NCBI GenBank assembly: GCA_042090785.1 | Contig: JBELIP010000002.1 | Span: 1 to 64,000, forward strand | DNA length: 64,000 nucleotides | From: UBA7434 sp042090785 | GTDB taxonomy: Bacteria; Pseudomonadota; Gammaproteobacteria; Pseudomonadales; UBA7434 | Direction: 5' to 3' | In this document: positions 35,948 through 45,501 of the stretch, one piece after another | Layout of the letters: every line of letters starts with the position of its first letter | How positions within the stretch are numbered: position 1 is the first letter of the stretch | Position numbers and translations under genes: made by a program | Notes under the pieces: generated by a model | Told to the model about the DNA's origin: nothing | What the model saw: only the letters and a program-made list of their open reading frames with translations | Databases searched by the model: none

Positions 35948-36850
35948 ATGTCTTCTCTTGATATTCAAGCACTTACGGCCTTTATTGCCGTTGCCGACAC
36001 CGGCTCGTTTTCCGCCGCTGCCGACCGACTTTTTCTCACCCAGCCTGCAGTTAGCAAGCGAATAGCTCTACTGGAGAGCCAACTCAACACTCCGGTATTC
36101 GATAGGATTCGAAAAAAGATCTTTTTGACCGAAGCTGGCCATGCATTACTCCCGCGCGCCCATACTATTTTGCAATCACTAAAAGACGCTCAACAAGCCG
36201 TGAGTGATTTAGGCGGTGATATTAGCGGCAAGCTCGCCATTGCCTTTAGCCACCATATTGGCCTGCATCGACTACCGCCTTATCTAAAGCGCTACTCTAG
36301 CGAGCAACCCAATGTTAATTTAGATATTAACTTTGTAGATTCAGAGGACGGCTATGCAAAAGTATTAGACGGCACATCAGAGTTAGCCGTTATTACACTC
36401 TCTCCCGATAAAAGAGCCGATATTGTTGCCACACCACTTTGGCATGATCCGCTGGTGTTTGTTTGTAGCCCCGAGCACCCACTGCACCTTCGCGATAACG
36501 TTAGCCTAAAAGAGCTCAGTACCATGGATGCCATTCACCCCGGCGAAAATACCTACACAGGAAAAATTGTTAATCAGTTATTTGAACGACAAGGGCTATC
36601 GTTAGATACATCCATGACGACCAATTATCTTGAAACCATAAAAATGATGGTATCAATTGGGCTTGGCTGGAGCGTATTACCAAAAACCATGATTGGTTCG
36701 CTAGAACAAATACATATACCCGATGTATATATAGAACGGCAGCTAGGCATTATTGAATACCGAGGCAGACAAAAATCAAATGCCGCAAAAGCGTTTAAAT
36801 CACTATTAATAGAAAATGCCAATTCAGCATTAACAAAAAAAAGCCAATAA
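35948..36850 (+). CDS. LysR-family regulator, divergent to leuCD
   Basis: 300 aa. The N-terminal winged HTH (residues 1-65) includes FIAVADTGSFSAAADRL and the TQPAVSKRI recognition helix. The C-terminal periplasmic-binding-like effector domain runs from about residue 92. LysR genes divergent to leuCD are common in Pseudomonas relatives, so control of leucine genes is likely. The shared spacer has a T-N11-A operator. The ligand is unknown. Confidence 0.92.
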   Translation: MSSLDIQALTAFIAVADTGSFSAAADRLFLTQPAVSKRIALLESQLNTPVFDRIRKKIFLTEAGHALLPRAHTILQSLKDAQQAVSDLGGDISGKLAIAFSHHIGLHRLPPYLKRYSSEQPNVNLDINFVDSEDGYAKVLDGTSELAVITLSPDKRADIVATPLWHDPLVFVCSPEHPLHLRDNVSLKELSTMDAIHPGENTYTGKIVNQLFERQGLSLDTSMTTNYLETIKMMVSIGLGWSVLPKTMIGSLEQIHIPDVYIERQLGIIEYRGRQKSNAAKAFKSLLIENANSALTKKSQ

Positions 36851-36853
36851 CAA

Positions 36854-37525
36854 CTAAGCTAAAACACCGCTTTGCAACGGCACAAACCTCACTGGAATAA
36901 GCGGCTCGGTATCATAGCCATCGGCGGTTTTAGTAATCACTTGTAACGCTTGATTACCATCTTCGCCCACTGGCAAAACCATTTTTCCGCCTAATGCCAA
37001 TTGGGCTAATAGCATTTTAGGTATTTCGCGCGGCGCAGCAGTAATAATAATGCCATCAAAGGGCGCGCGAGCCTTCCAGCCTACATAACCATCACCATGA
37101 CGGTATTCAATATTACGCAAACCTAACTGCCTTAACCTTTGCTCGGCACCTTCTTGCAAAGAGCCAATACGCTCCATAGTGCAAACGCGCTTAACGACTT
37201 GTGCAAGTACCGCTGTTTGATAGCCACAGCCTGTACCCACTTCTAATACCGAATCAAGATTACCGTGAGACAACAAAAGCTGCGTCATTAATGCCACAAT
37301 ATAAGGCTGAGAAATTGTTTGGCCCTGACCAATAGGCAATGCCGCATCTTCATAGGCTCTATGCGCTAAAGCCTCATCAATAAATACATGGCGAGGCGTA
37401 CTGCGCATGACGTCTAACACTTCAATACTGGTGATACCTTGATCTGATAGTCTAGCTACCAGGCGATCGCGGGTACGCTGCGAGGTCATACCAATACCTA
37501 AACGATCATTAAGCTGCATAGTCAT
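36854..37525 (-). CDS. pcm: Protein-L-isoaspartate O-methyltransferase
   Basis: Repairs isoaspartyl residues with SAM. 223 aa. The family signature QTISQPYIVALMTQLL is near residue 69, and the SAM-binding VLEVGTGCGYQTAVLA near residue 93. It lies downstream of truD in the same direction (30-nt gap); the usual surE between them is absent. It converges with the LysR gene with only 3 nt between. Confidence 0.95.
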   Translation of the reverse strand: MTMQLNDRLGIGMTSQRTRDRLVARLSDQGITSIEVLDVMRSTPRHVFIDEALAHRAYEDAALPIGQGQTISQPYIVALMTQLLLSHGNLDSVLEVGTGCGYQTAVLAQVVKRVCTMERIGSLQEGAEQRLRQLGLRNIEYRHGDGYVGWKARAPFDGIIITAAPREIPKMLLAQLALGGKMVLPVGEDGNQALQVITKTADGYDTEPLIPVRFVPLQSGVLA

Positions 37526-37555
37526 ATTTTCTCATTAATGGTTTGCTCATCATTG

Positions 37556-38770
37556 TTATAAACATTCTACCAATTCTCGAACCAAAACAGTGGCATAACT
37601 ACCCGTTGGAAGTACAAATGATAAGTGACATTTTCCACTTTCTAAAGACCAATCTAACTGCTTAGGAATAAAACGTAATGGCCGACGCGCTACATCGACA
37701 CCTTGACGATCAAGCCCTTCTACTAAAGAGACTTCATCGGCAATGGACTCGGCCTCAAACTGCTCAGCAGCTGAAGTTACACCAGAGCAACCCCGACCAC
37801 ACATAGGCCCAGATAGATGAATATCGCCTTGAGCTAAGCGCTGCTCAATATGTGCCGATATTTGCTTGTTACTACTATCATGACCACTATCATGACTACT
37901 GTCATCACTGCCACGATCATCATCACCAGCGCCAAGAACAAATCGGCTACGGCTACCGTCAAGCATTAATACATCGCCATCAAGGTACGTTGACCAATTG
38001 CCGGCCGTAATGCGCGCACTAAGTACACGATTAAACAAGTAAGACCGTGCCGCAGACAAACACAAACTACGCTGCTCTCGCGGCATACGTTTATTGCTAG
38101 CAAACAAAGCACGCGCCTTGGGTAAATTTTTTTTACCAAATCGCTGCTCACCAAAATAGTTAGGCACGCCTTGCTGGCAAAAAGCCGTTATTTTACGCGC
38201 TAACTGATCATAAAGCGCATTAGCATCTTGATCACTATTAGATTCAAGCGAGGATATAACTAAGCGAAAAGCATTAGCCTTATGTACACCGCGACGTAAC
38301 TTTTTAGAATGTCGACAAACGCTTAATAGCTTAACATACGCGGCACTGTTCACCGCACGCCCCTCATCACTGACTGCAGGCTCGGCCAAACTCTGCCAAT
38401 TCAAAGAGTCACCACCGGGCAAGTAAACACTAAACCATTGCCGAGTGACCGCCCATTTATCTTTTAAACCGGAATAACCCACATCCATAGATTGACAAGA
38501 TGCCAGCTTAGCTATTTTATCCCTTACCGCTAAAGTGGTTAAGCAACGTTTTTCAATATGCAGAAAAACATGCTCGCCATCACCGCTGGGCTCAAAACCC
38601 AGCAGTTCATCAACAAAAAAATCTTCGGGAATGGCTTTAATCTTTCCCTTGGCAACAGGGCCGCCATAGGCATAGGAAGAGGTATACGAAGAGACACTAG
38701 TAGAGGCACTACTGGAAGAAGTACTGGAAGAGGTATAAGAAGGAACCGTATTTTCAATATTGGCAGACAC
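37556..38770 (-). CDS. truD: tRNA pseudouridine synthase D (U13)
   Basis: 404 aa. The catalytic Asp is in SGLKDKWAVTRQ near residue 100, and the EDFFVDELLGF start of the TruD fold is near residue 49. The C-terminus after LRFIPKQLDW is typical. Two oddities: residues 10-34 are almost all Ser/Thr/Tyr, replacing the normal N-terminus, and a Ser/Asp/His-rich insert lies at about 281-297. It begins 2 nt after ispF. Confidence 0.94.
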   Translation of the reverse strand: MSANIENTVPSYTSSSTSSSSASTSVSSYTSSYAYGGPVAKGKIKAIPEDFFVDELLGFEPSGDGEHVFLHIEKRCLTTLAVRDKIAKLASCQSMDVGYSGLKDKWAVTRQWFSVYLPGGDSLNWQSLAEPAVSDEGRAVNSAAYVKLLSVCRHSKKLRRGVHKANAFRLVISSLESNSDQDANALYDQLARKITAFCQQGVPNYFGEQRFGKKNLPKARALFASNKRMPREQRSLCLSAARSYLFNRVLSARITAGNWSTYLDGDVLMLDGSRSRFVLGAGDDDRGSDDSSHDSGHDSSNKQISAHIEQRLAQGDIHLSGPMCGRGCSGVTSAAEQFEAESIADEVSLVEGLDRQGVDVARRPLRFIPKQLDWSLESGKCHLSFVLPTGSYATVLVRELVECL

Positions 38771-38772
38771 GC

Positions 38773-39291
38773 TTATGTGCCGACCTCATCATTGCGACAA
38801 AGAAGCACAGTAGCATAACAAGCAATGCCCTCTTCTCTACCGGCAAAACCTAAGCGCTCAGTCGTTGTTGCTTTAACGCTAACGGCGTCTATTGACACAG
38901 CGGCATCAGCAGCAATGTTTTCACGCATTGATAAAATATAATTCGCCATCTTAGGACGCTGCGCAACAATCGTCATGTCAGCATTTGCAAGACAATAATG
39001 ATGCTCGGCCAATAAGGCGACAACATGCACAAGTAATTCACGCGAGGGGATGCCTTTAAAGCGCGAGTCTGTATCGGGAAAGTGTTGACCAATATCACCC
39101 AAGGCCAACGCACCCAACATAGCATCGCATAAAGCATGAATTAACACATCGCCATCAGAGTGCGCTAACAGAGAGGCTTCAAAAGGAATACTCACGCCAC
39201 CTAATACAATTGCCGTATTGGCAGCTGATGCATTAGCATCTACTGGGGCAAAAGCATGAACATCGTAACCTTGACCAATTCGAATATTCAT
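38773..39291 (-). CDS. ispF: 2-C-methyl-D-erythritol 2,4-cyclodiphosphate synthase
   Basis: MEP-pathway enzyme that makes MEcPP. 172 aa. The metal-binding DVHAF motif is near residue 10, LLAHSDGDVLIHALCDA near residue 41, and the substrate-binding ATTTERLGFAGREEGI at the C-terminus. About 12 residues longer than usual, owing to an Ala/Asn-rich insert at about 17-28. Confidence 0.97.
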   Translation of the reverse strand: MNIRIGQGYDVHAFAPVDANASAANTAIVLGGVSIPFEASLLAHSDGDVLIHALCDAMLGALALGDIGQHFPDTDSRFKGIPSRELLVHVVALLAEHHYCLANADMTIVAQRPKMANYILSMRENIAADAAVSIDAVSVKATTTERLGFAGREEGIACYATVLLCRNDEVGT

Positions 39292-39363
39292 TGTTTGTCA
39301 CTACTCATAATTAAAAAAACTGGGGTATATTCACAGGCAATCATATATATAGGCAACAAACAG

Positions 39364-40077
39364 CTATTGATTCAATAAAAAAAACTCAGCCATTGGTAAA
39401 TCATTAGCCGTAGTGATTTTTATATTTTGCGGTGTGTTCTCTACAATAACCACATCAACACCTAAACGCTCTACCGCCGAAGCTTCATCCGTTATCACAT
39501 CACCAGCATCCAGCGCTGCACTTAAAGCATCATACAATAAAGCATAGCGCACCATCTGTGGCGTTTGTGCCGCCCAAAGCTGCTGACGATTTAAAGTGGC
39601 TTTAACCATCGGCAAACCATGGCTACTACTGACACTTTCGGCTTGTTTAATCGTGTCATAAATAGGTGCGGCCAGTATTGCGGCTTTATCACTATCGGAT
39701 ACGGCATCACGTAAGCGCAGCAAAGATGCTGTCGTCACTAGTGGCCTAGCAATATCGTGAACCATTACCCAGTCGTCTTTTTGCGCACGCCCCGACAAAG
39801 CCTTTAAACCATTTAAAACGGACTCTGCACGCGAGGCACCACCCATTACCTGCTCAACCAAAGGCAATGATGCAGCGGGCAATGAACAAAAATGGCTATC
39901 ATTAGGGTTTACCGCAACAATAATTGCAGCAAATAGACCTGAAGCGTTAAGTGTATTTAGCGCGCGCTCAGCAATAGGCTGACCCGCTAAAGAAAGATAT
40001 TGTTTTGGCTTATCCGCAGCAAAGCGAGTACCGATTCCAGCGGCAGGAACCACAGCCCAGAGGGTTGGCTGACTCAC
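39364..40077 (-). CDS. ispD: 2-C-methyl-D-erythritol 4-phosphate cytidylyltransferase
   Basis: MEP-pathway enzyme that couples CTP to MEP. 237 aa. The CTP-binding VVPAAGIGTRFAADKPKQY is at the N-terminus, VHDIARPLV near residue 105, and TDEASAVE near residue 195. It lies 33 nt from ftsB. CTP is supplied by PyrG encoded in the same cluster. Confidence 0.97.
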   Translation of the reverse strand: MSQPTLWAVVPAAGIGTRFAADKPKQYLSLAGQPIAERALNTLNASGLFAAIIVAVNPNDSHFCSLPAASLPLVEQVMGGASRAESVLNGLKALSGRAQKDDWVMVHDIARPLVTTASLLRLRDAVSDSDKAAILAAPIYDTIKQAESVSSSHGLPMVKATLNRQQLWAAQTPQMVRYALLYDALSAALDAGDVITDEASAVERLGVDVVIVENTPQNIKITTANDLPMAEFFLLNQ

Positions 40078-40110
40078 AATAACTGGCTCACAGAAGCTGA
40101 CTCACAAAAT

Positions 40111-40446
40111 TCAGGGTGACTCGTCAACGACGAGATAGAAGGTTTCGCCCGGTTTGACCATACCTAACTCTTCTCGGGCACGGGCTTCAACTTCATCAAG
40201 ACCGTTTTTTAAGGCTTTAACTTCTGCAGCAAGTTGATTGTTATCAAGCTGCATTAAGCGATTTTTTTCTTTTTGCTCTGCCACCTTCATCGATAACGAG
40301 TGAGTTTCAGCAAGGCTGCCGTCACCCACCCACAATCGGTATTGCAGGACTAATAACATGACAAACAGCAAACCTATAACCAGCTTTAATAACGCATCGC
40401 CGGCATTTGCAGATTCACTAATGACTGTTTTATTCGATGCTACCAT
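40111..40446 (-). CDS. ftsB: Cell division protein FtsB
   Basis: 111 aa bitopic divisome protein that joins FtsL and FtsQ. One membrane helix (about residues 20-38) is followed by a periplasmic coiled coil with VAEQKEKNRLMQLDNNQL and the family-typical EARAREELGMVKPGE. A 17-residue cytoplasmic tail precedes the helix. Position between eno and ispD is conserved. Confidence 0.95.
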   Translation of the reverse strand: MVASNKTVISESANAGDALLKLVIGLLFVMLLVLQYRLWVGDGSLAETHSLSMKVAEQKEKNRLMQLDNNQLAAEVKALKNGLDEVEARAREELGMVKPGETFYLVVDESP

Positions 40447-40485
40447 CGATTAATTATCCTGACCTGATACAACACGTTGCTAACC

Positions 40486-41775
40486 TTAGACTTTAAATTC
40501 CGAACGGCCATTATAAGGGGCTTTAGCACCTAATTCAGACTCAATTCGTAATAAACGGTTGTATTTTGCCACACGATCAGAGCGACATAATGAACCTGTT
40601 TTAATTTGACCTGCTGCTGTCGCAACGGCTAAATCAGCAATAGTCGTGTCTTCTGTCTCACCTGAGCGGTGCGAAATAACCACGGTATAACCAGCATCTT
40701 TAGCCATTTTAATGGCATCTAAGGTCTCGCTTAATGAGCCAATTTGGTTAAATTTAATCAAAATTGAGTTCGCAATTTTCTCGTTAATACCACGCTGTAA
40801 TATTGCCGTGTTGGTAACGAATAAATCATCACCCACTAACTGAACGCGCTCACCTACTTTTTGAGTTAAATCTAACCAGCCATCCCAATCGCTTTCATCC
40901 ATACCATCTTCAATAGAAATAATAGGGTATTGGTTGCTAAGCTCAGCAAGGTAATCAGCAAAACCAGCCGCATTAAAGGCTTTACCTTCGCCCGATAAAT
41001 TGTACTCGCCGTCTTTATAAAATTCTGATGCCGCACAGTCTAAAGCTAAAGTAACATCACTACCTAACTCATAACCGGCATTAGCAACCGCTTCAGAAAT
41101 AAGCGCTAGTGCTGCAGCGTTAGATTCTAAATTAGGTGCAAAACCACCTTCATCACCTACCGCTGTATTTAAACCGCGCGTGCTTAACACGGCTTTTAAT
41201 GCGTGAAAAATTTCAGCACCACACTGTAACGCCTCGGCAAATGTTTTTGCCGCAACAGGCTGCACCATAAACTCTTGAATATCGACATTGTTATCCGCAT
41301 GCTCGCCACCGTTAACAATATTCATCATAGGCACAGGCATTGAGTATTGGCCAGGCGTGCCATTTACATTAGCAATGTGCTCATATAAAGGAATACCGGC
41401 ATCTGCTGCAGCCGCTTTAGCAATAGCTAATGACACAGCTAAAATTGCATTTGCTCCTAGCTCACCTTTATTGTCAGTGCCGTCTAAATCAATCATAAGC
41501 TGATCAAGCTCACGCTGATCGGCAGCATTTTTACCCAGCAATACAGGCTGTATACGATCATTAATATTAGCGACGGCTTTAAGCACGCCTTTACCAAGAT
41601 AGCGACCTTTATCACCATCACGTAATTCTAAGGCTTCTCTTGAGCCGGTTGAGGCACCCGATGGTGCACAAGCCTGCGCACGAACACCTGATTCGAGTAA
41701 CACTTCTGCTTCAACAGTAGGATTACCGCGCGAGTCCAACACTTCTAGCGCTGTTACTGCTTTAATTAACGACAT
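40486..41775 (-). CDS. eno: Enolase
   Basis: Interconverts 2-phosphoglycerate and phosphoenolpyruvate. 429 aa, standard length. SGASTGSREALELRDGD is near residue 40, the Mg2+ ligands are in DCAASEF, SIEDGMDE and GDDLFVTN, and the catalytic Lys in LIKFNQIGSL with SHRSGETED following. PEP made here is also the substrate of KdsA encoded next door. Confidence 0.98.
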   Translation of the reverse strand: MSLIKAVTALEVLDSRGNPTVEAEVLLESGVRAQACAPSGASTGSREALELRDGDKGRYLGKGVLKAVANINDRIQPVLLGKNAADQRELDQLMIDLDGTDNKGELGANAILAVSLAIAKAAAADAGIPLYEHIANVNGTPGQYSMPVPMMNIVNGGEHADNNVDIQEFMVQPVAAKTFAEALQCGAEIFHALKAVLSTRGLNTAVGDEGGFAPNLESNAAALALISEAVANAGYELGSDVTLALDCAASEFYKDGEYNLSGEGKAFNAAGFADYLAELSNQYPIISIEDGMDESDWDGWLDLTQKVGERVQLVGDDLFVTNTAILQRGINEKIANSILIKFNQIGSLSETLDAIKMAKDAGYTVVISHRSGETEDTTIADLAVATAAGQIKTGSLCRSDRVAKYNRLLRIESELGAKAPYNGRSEFKV

Positions 41776-41890
41776 ACTTAAACTCCATAAAACTAAACAC
41801 CCTATACAAGGGCAATATTAAAAAAAAAGATTCTATTATAAAAATTTTATTAACAAGAAAACCTATTTAAAAAGACCTAGCTAAAAATAA

Positions 41891-42751
41891 TTAATCAATT
41901 TCTAGCGTGTCAAAACCTTTAACTAAAGTATCAACAGCTTTCATTTGCTCTAAAAACGGCTTTAATTGCTTAAGCGGAAGCGCACAAGGGCCATCGCACT
42001 TCGCGTTATCGGGGTCGGGATGCGCCTCAAGAAACAAACCGCCCAGCGATTGAGACATACCCGCTTTTCCTAACTGAACCACTTGCTGGCGACGACCGCC
42101 CGCTGAATTGCTTAGACCACCCGGCATTTGTAATGCATGGGTTACGTCAAAAATAACGGGGTAAGAAAATTCTTTCATGGTACTAAAGCCCAGCATATCA
42201 ACCACTAAATTGTTGTAACCAAAGCTGCTGCCTCGCTCACATAACATTAGCTGATCATTACCCGCCTCTTGGCACTTCTGCAAAATATGCTGCATTTCAC
42301 GCGGCGCCAAAAACTGCGCTTTTTTAATATTAATGGCTGCACCTGTTTTTGCCATTGCCACAACCAAATCGGTTTGGCGTGATAAAAATGCGGGTAGTTG
42401 AATAACATCGGCAACACTGGCGACTTCTAATGCTTGACCCGGCTCATGTACATCGGTAATGACTGGCACATTAAAAGTATCTTTAACCGCTTGCAGAATG
42501 TCTAAACCCTGCTCTACACCCGGGCCACGAAACGAGTGCATAGAAGAACGATTGGCTTTATCGAAAGAGCCTTTAAAAACATAAGGAATATTGAGCTCTT
42601 TACACACTTCAACATAGCGCCCAGCAATTTCAATAGCTAAGTCTTTAGACTCCAGGACATTCATTCCGCCAAACAAAACAAATGGGCGTTCATTCGATAC
42701 CGCAATATTAGCGACTTGAATGGTTTTTTGAGCAGGCAATGTTGATGACAT
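41891..42751 (-). CDS. kdsA: 3-deoxy-D-manno-octulosonate 8-phosphate synthase
   Basis: Condenses PEP and arabinose-5-phosphate to Kdo-8-phosphate for lipopolysaccharide. 286 aa TIM barrel. VFKGSFDKANRSS near residue 58, LPAFLSRQTDL near residue 118 and DVTHALQMPGG near residue 202 are class signatures; the Asn of the KANRS segment marks a metal-independent type. GAGAAG lies 8 nt before the ATG. Confidence 0.97.
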   Translation of the reverse strand: MSSTLPAQKTIQVANIAVSNERPFVLFGGMNVLESKDLAIEIAGRYVEVCKELNIPYVFKGSFDKANRSSMHSFRGPGVEQGLDILQAVKDTFNVPVITDVHEPGQALEVASVADVIQLPAFLSRQTDLVVAMAKTGAAINIKKAQFLAPREMQHILQKCQEAGNDQLMLCERGSSFGYNNLVVDMLGFSTMKEFSYPVIFDVTHALQMPGGLSNSAGGRRQQVVQLGKAGMSQSLGGLFLEAHPDPDNAKCDGPCALPLKQLKPFLEQMKAVDTLVKGFDTLEID

Positions 42752-42826
42752 ATATTTATCTTCTCATGGGGTAACTTATTAACCCCTTTTTAATTAACAA
42801 TAAAAACTAACGCTTAGCCTTAGTTT

Positions 42827-44467
42827 TTATTTTTCAGCGTAAGCAATAGCCGCATTAATAAAGCCACTAAACAGTGGGTGACCATCGCGCGGCGTTGAAT
42901 TAAATTCAGGGTGAAATTGACAAGCAACAAACCATGGATGATCGACGACTTCTACTACTTCGACGAGTTGATTATCTTGAGACCAACCAGCAATGCGCAA
43001 ACCCGACTGTTGTAAACGCTCGACATAATTATCATTAACTTCATAACGATGACGATGACGCTCATTAATTTCGTCAGCACCGTAAGTACTATGCGCCAAA
43101 GAACCTTCTACCAACTGGCATGGCTGAGAACCTAAACGCATACTGCCGCCTAAATCTTCATTAATACTGCGCGACTTACGACTCCCGTCTTCATCAAGCC
43201 ACTCGGTAATCAGTGCAATAACTGGATGCTCAGTTTCACCATTAAATTCTGTACTATGCGCACCTTCTAAAGCAGTAACATTTCGCGCATATTCAATAAC
43301 TGCAACCTGCATACCTAGGCAAATACCTAAGTAAGGAATTTTGTTTTCACGTGCATACTGTACTGCACGAATTTTTCCTTCTACACCACGCTCACCAAAA
43401 CCGCCAGGTACTAAGATTGCCTGCACATCACTCAAGGCATCTAAACCATCCGCTTCAAGATCCTCAGAGTCAATGTATTTAACTCTTACTTTTGTTTTGG
43501 CTCCAATACCTGCATGTTTTAGGGCTTCGTTAAGCGACTTATAGGCATCAATTAAATCAGTGTACTTGCCCACCATAGCCACTTTAATTTCACGCGATGA
43601 ATTTAACTCGCCATCAATAACGGCTTCCCACTCAGAAAGATCGGCAACTTTACAACCCAAACCAAGACGTTGAACTACATACTCATCTAGGCCTTTTTTG
43701 TTCAACATAATCGGTGCACGATAAATAGTGTCGGCATCGGGTAATGAAATAACCGCTCGCTCTTCTACGTTAGTAAACAATGCAATTTTTTTGCGGGCGC
43801 TGGCACTAATTTCAACTTCGGAACGACAAATTAATATATCGGGCTGTAAGCCAATAGAGCGCAGCTCTTTCACTGAATGCTGTGTAGGCTTAGTTTTAGT
43901 TTCGCCGGCGGTAGCAATGTAAGGCACTAAAGTGAGGTGCATTAGCAACGAACGCTGCATACCTAACTCAACTTTTAACTGTCTAGCCGCTTCTAAAAAT
44001 GGCAGTGATTCAATGTCGCCCACTGTCCCGCCAATTTCAACTAACACGACATCGTAGCCTTCGCCACAAGCCAACACTCGCTGTTTAATTTCATCGGTAA
44101 TATGCGGAATAACCTGTACTGTACCGCCCAGGTAATCGCCGCGACGCTCTTTACGCAGCACCGCCTCGTAAACACTGCCCGAGGTGAAGTTATTACGCCT
44201 CATCATTTTAGTGCGGAGGAATCGCTCGTAGTGACCTAAATCCAAGTCGGTTTCTGCACCATCGTCGGTAACAAAAACTTCACCGTGCTGAAAAGGACTC
44301 ATGGTGCCAGGATCAACATTAATGTAGGGGTCCAGCTTCATCATTGTTACTTTTAGATCTCTGGCCTCAAGAATGGCTGCCAGTGAAGCCGATGCTATGC
44401 CCTTACCTAGCGAAGAAACCACTCCGCCGGTGACGAAAATATATCTCGTCATTGATGATTCACTCAT
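42827..44467 (-). CDS. pyrG: CTP synthase
   Basis: Makes CTP from UTP with glutamine. 546 aa. The N-terminal synthase domain has GGVVSSLGKGI and the Walker-like region, and DPYINVDPGTMSPFQHGEV. The C-terminal glutaminase has the nucleophile in LGICLGMQ near residue 380, with the His/Glu pair in CQFHPEFNS. It is the first gene of the pyrG-kdsA-eno-ftsB-ispD-ispF-truD cluster. Confidence 0.98.
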   Translation of the reverse strand: MSESSMTRYIFVTGGVVSSLGKGIASASLAAILEARDLKVTMMKLDPYINVDPGTMSPFQHGEVFVTDDGAETDLDLGHYERFLRTKMMRRNNFTSGSVYEAVLRKERRGDYLGGTVQVIPHITDEIKQRVLACGEGYDVVLVEIGGTVGDIESLPFLEAARQLKVELGMQRSLLMHLTLVPYIATAGETKTKPTQHSVKELRSIGLQPDILICRSEVEISASARKKIALFTNVEERAVISLPDADTIYRAPIMLNKKGLDEYVVQRLGLGCKVADLSEWEAVIDGELNSSREIKVAMVGKYTDLIDAYKSLNEALKHAGIGAKTKVRVKYIDSEDLEADGLDALSDVQAILVPGGFGERGVEGKIRAVQYARENKIPYLGICLGMQVAVIEYARNVTALEGAHSTEFNGETEHPVIALITEWLDEDGSRKSRSINEDLGGSMRLGSQPCQLVEGSLAHSTYGADEINERHRHRYEVNDNYVERLQQSGLRIAGWSQDNQLVEVVEVVDHPWFVACQFHPEFNSTPRDGHPLFSGFINAAIAYAEK

Positions 44468-44480
44468 AAATACTCTCTAT

Positions 44481-44514
44481 CGTTCAATTATGGCTACCGT
44501 TCAATTATGACTAT
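44481..44514. repeat. 17-bp tandem repeat upstream of pyrG
   Basis: CGTTCAATTATGGCTAC at 44481 is followed directly by CGTTCAATTATGACTAT at 44498. A third decayed copy (CGCTCAAATATGAG) starts near 44517. It begins 13 nt upstream of the pyrG ATG, so it is in its leader or promoter. Confidence 0.85.
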
Positions 44515-44565
44515 ACCGCTCAAATATGAGCCGATAATGGGTCAAATGGCTACTATAACAGCCGA

Positions 44566-44593
44566 AAAATTGGCCACCTAAGTGGTCAATTTT
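44566..44593. terminator. 12-bp hairpin in the pyrG upstream spacer
   Basis: AAAATTGGCCAC, loop CTAA, GTGGTCAATTTT: 12 pairs with one G-T. A- and T-rich outer ends would permit termination in either direction. It lies 215 nt past the lipoprotein gene. The rest of the 340-nt spacer (44468-44807) shows nothing else clear. Confidence 0.5.
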
Positions 44594-44807
44594 GCAAATT
44601 TTTGAAGTGTGGGATGGCAAGAAGGGGCCAGTCACAGATGGGAGCACAGCTTATCAGAATGCCTATGGCGGAACAAACTGACAAAAGGTGATTTTTTCGA
44701 TTAATAATGGTGGCTTTCTATCTTTGTAAGCCTTTAGCAAGCAGGAATTCAGTAAGTTTTAGCTCTGCGGCTCAAAGGAGCGGATAAGAACAATGATTCA
44801 AGTGATA

Positions 44808-45377
44808 TTAAATATCAAAGTCATCTTCTTCACTATCAGTCGCCGACACGCTATCGGTGTAATATCGAGACTTATGAATCATTGCTGGCTGCAACTGCAA
44901 CGCCAGTAAGCTATCAACGTCGGCTGAGACTTTAGCCGATAACCAAAGCTCCTGATCACGCGCGGCGGACAACTTCAGAGCATTGCCCCAAACCAGCAAA
45001 TGGCGAGTATTGATTACTCGGTAATCAGAACTTTTAGCCCATTCTCTAGAAATGCGCAGACCCAAAGAGTACATCTGCTCAGCTATCAGCCTACGTTCAC
45101 CAGCATCTTCTACACCGGCCAATACTTTAGCCGTCAACCAGTCCCAGCCTTCAGGGTAAAAAGTCCAGCCTTGATAAAAACGCTGAATCCACGTCATATA
45201 ATTATTGGCAGACTGAACCGACTGATTAGCCGTGTCGGCCTTATAAGCCAGCTCAAATACCGTTTGGGGCGGCCAAGATGGCGACCACTGCTCAGCCCGC
45301 TCTGGCAGCGAGGTGCAAGCCAGCAAAAACAATGAAAAATTGATTAAAATCAGATATCTAATTGACCTTACAACCAT
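44808..45377 (-). CDS. Small lipoprotein of unknown function
   Basis: 189 aa from the ATG that gives a good lipoprotein signal: basic start, hydrophobic core LILINFSLFLLAC with the lipid Cys near residue 21. A TTG at 45410 would add 11 residues before the signal and is disfavoured. The mature part is Trp/Tyr-rich and helical and ends in an acidic tail. No family recognised. It lies between dinB and pyrG in the same direction. Confidence 0.65.
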   Translation of the reverse strand: MVVRSIRYLILINFSLFLLACTSLPERAEQWSPSWPPQTVFELAYKADTANQSVQSANNYMTWIQRFYQGWTFYPEGWDWLTAKVLAGVEDAGERRLIAEQMYSLGLRISREWAKSSDYRVINTRHLLVWGNALKLSAARDQELWLSAKVSADVDSLLALQLQPAMIHKSRYYTDSVSATDSEEDDFDI

Positions 45378-45501
45378 GATATTACTCGTCGACTTACCGT
45401 GTTTTAGCAATCTATTTATTCATAAAAAAGCCTAGTGCATTACAACAATACCACCAATAGCTTAGCAATACCTGTTTGCAGCGCTAATGACCTGCCCGCA
45501 C

